A stretch of DNA of 33,096 nt from an uncultured Rhodobiaceae bacterium (GTDB taxonomy: Bacteria; Pseudomonadota; Alphaproteobacteria; RS24), in contig CALEFA010000034.1 in the NCBI GenBank assembly GCA_937876775.1, positions 1-33,096 of the forward strand, in the 5' to 3' direction. Both the position numbers and the translations under genes were made by a program. A model generated the notes under the pieces. It searched no databases and was not told the DNA's origin. It worked only from the letters and a program-made list of their open reading frames with translations. Of this stretch, positions 32,981 to 33,096 are shown in pieces; the stretch's first letter is position 1, and every line of letters starts with the position of its first letter.

Positions 32981-33002
32981 GTTTATAGGTAGTTTATAGG
33001 TA
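32981..33002. repeat. 11-bp tandem repeat at the edge of the right repeat copy
   Basis: GTTTATAGGTA occurs twice in direct tandem (32981-32991 and 32992-33002), the second overlapping the start of the long repeat. It may be replication slippage or recombinase-binding arms. Confidence 0.7.
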
Positions 33003-33010
33003 GCAGACAC

Positions 33011-33034
33011 AAAAAAACCGCCCCTAAAGGACGG
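33011..33034 (-). terminator. Terminator in right repeat copy, downstream of tRNA-fMet
   Basis: Identical to the left copy: a 6-bp stem with one G-U pair followed by seven T on the minus strand, 28 nt past the CCA of the tRNA beginning beyond the window. Confidence 0.85.
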
Positions 33035-33061
33035 CTTAATTAATTGTTTTTATTCGGCTTT

Positions 33062-33096
33062 TGGTTGCGGGGGTAGGATTTGAACCTACGACCTTC
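33062..33096 (-). tRNA. tRNA-fMet 3' part, continues past the window
   Basis: The minus strand reads GAAGGTC, T-arm GTAGG/CCTAC, then the acceptor 3' strand ending in A73 and CCA (33062-33064). The anticodon would lie just outside. Identity with the left copy, which has a CAT anticodon, suggests initiator tRNA-Met. Whether this copy is the intact gene cannot be seen. Confidence 0.7.

Larger units (their letters stand above)
32997..33096 (-). repeat. Right copy of tRNA-fMet 3'-end/terminator direct repeat
   Basis: It matches 32347-32446 with three differences (at 33002, 33040 and 33041) and runs off the window. It contains the same terminator and the 3' end of tRNA-fMet. Confidence 0.9.

Noticed and set aside
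1..33096. CRISPR arrays, prophage, insertion sequences, toxin-antitoxin or classical defence genes
   Set aside because: No regularly spaced repeats, no transposase or phage structural genes and no nuclease/toxin motifs were seen in any convincing frame.

Overview
The window is densely coded, mostly by housekeeping-like catabolic genes, and looks like an alphaproteobacterium with a heterotrophic, possibly marine lifestyle. Three things support this. The tRNA-His gene lacks an encoded G-1 and carries A73, a known alphaproteobacterial trait. Several small genes look alphaproteobacterial (a DUF6324-like protein, a DUF2256 protein next to an iron-sulfur photolyase). Acyl-CoA and aldehyde metabolism dominates. 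A SAR116-like bacterium would fit, but that placement is inference.

Layout. 1-600: the end of an unknown gene, tRNA-His (minus) with a recognisable promoter, and a small DUF6324-like gene. 667-5880: a fused iron(III) ABC permease (plus) that overlaps tail to tail with isovaleryl-CoA dehydrogenase (minus), then an aldehyde dehydrogenase with a strong terminator and a lysophospholipid-type acyltransferase. 5967-9627: a double-DsbA-fold protein (minus) divergent from a plus-strand light-repair cluster: DUF2256 zinc protein, FeS-type photolyase/cryptochrome (four cluster cysteines present) and two small unknown genes. 9634-11567: minus-strand SDR, HIT and metallo-beta-lactamase-fold genes. 11568-11894: a self-contained mini transcription unit with promoter, a Shine-Dalgarno matching 16 nt of the 16S rRNA 3' end, a 30-codon TTG-start ORF and a terminator. 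11895-14210: FGGY sugar kinase and a crotonase. 14214-17959: a tight minus-strand operon of a secreted DUF3604/PHP-like protein, a parvulin foldase and a HupE/UreJ membrane protein. 18082-23367: a plus operon of PrpE-like acyl-CoA synthetase, crotonase, serine hydrolase and beta-alanine/omega-amino-acid aminotransferase. 23364-31403: mostly minus genes for a Baeyer-Villiger-type monooxygenase, methylmalonate/malonate-semialdehyde dehydrogenase, PhyH dioxygenase, EthD-domain protein, Uup-type ABC-F ATPase and a FadD-like ligase. 31495-32003: two tiny two-helix membrane proteins. 32347-33096: a 650-bp-period direct repeat made of the tRNA-fMet 3' part plus its terminator, flanking a very small AT-richer insert with one or two ORFs.

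How the genes work together. The best-supported pathway link is carbon flow through malonate semialdehyde. The aminotransferase can make it from beta-alanine and MmsA can convert it to acetyl-CoA. The PrpE/crotonase pair could feed C3 acids (propionate, acrylate) towards the same node. IVD adds leucine breakdown. The two most unusual regions are the 16S-complementary mini-gene at 11.6-11.84 kb and the tRNA-fMet-associated repeat at the right end; both are described from direct reading and have not been checked by any search.
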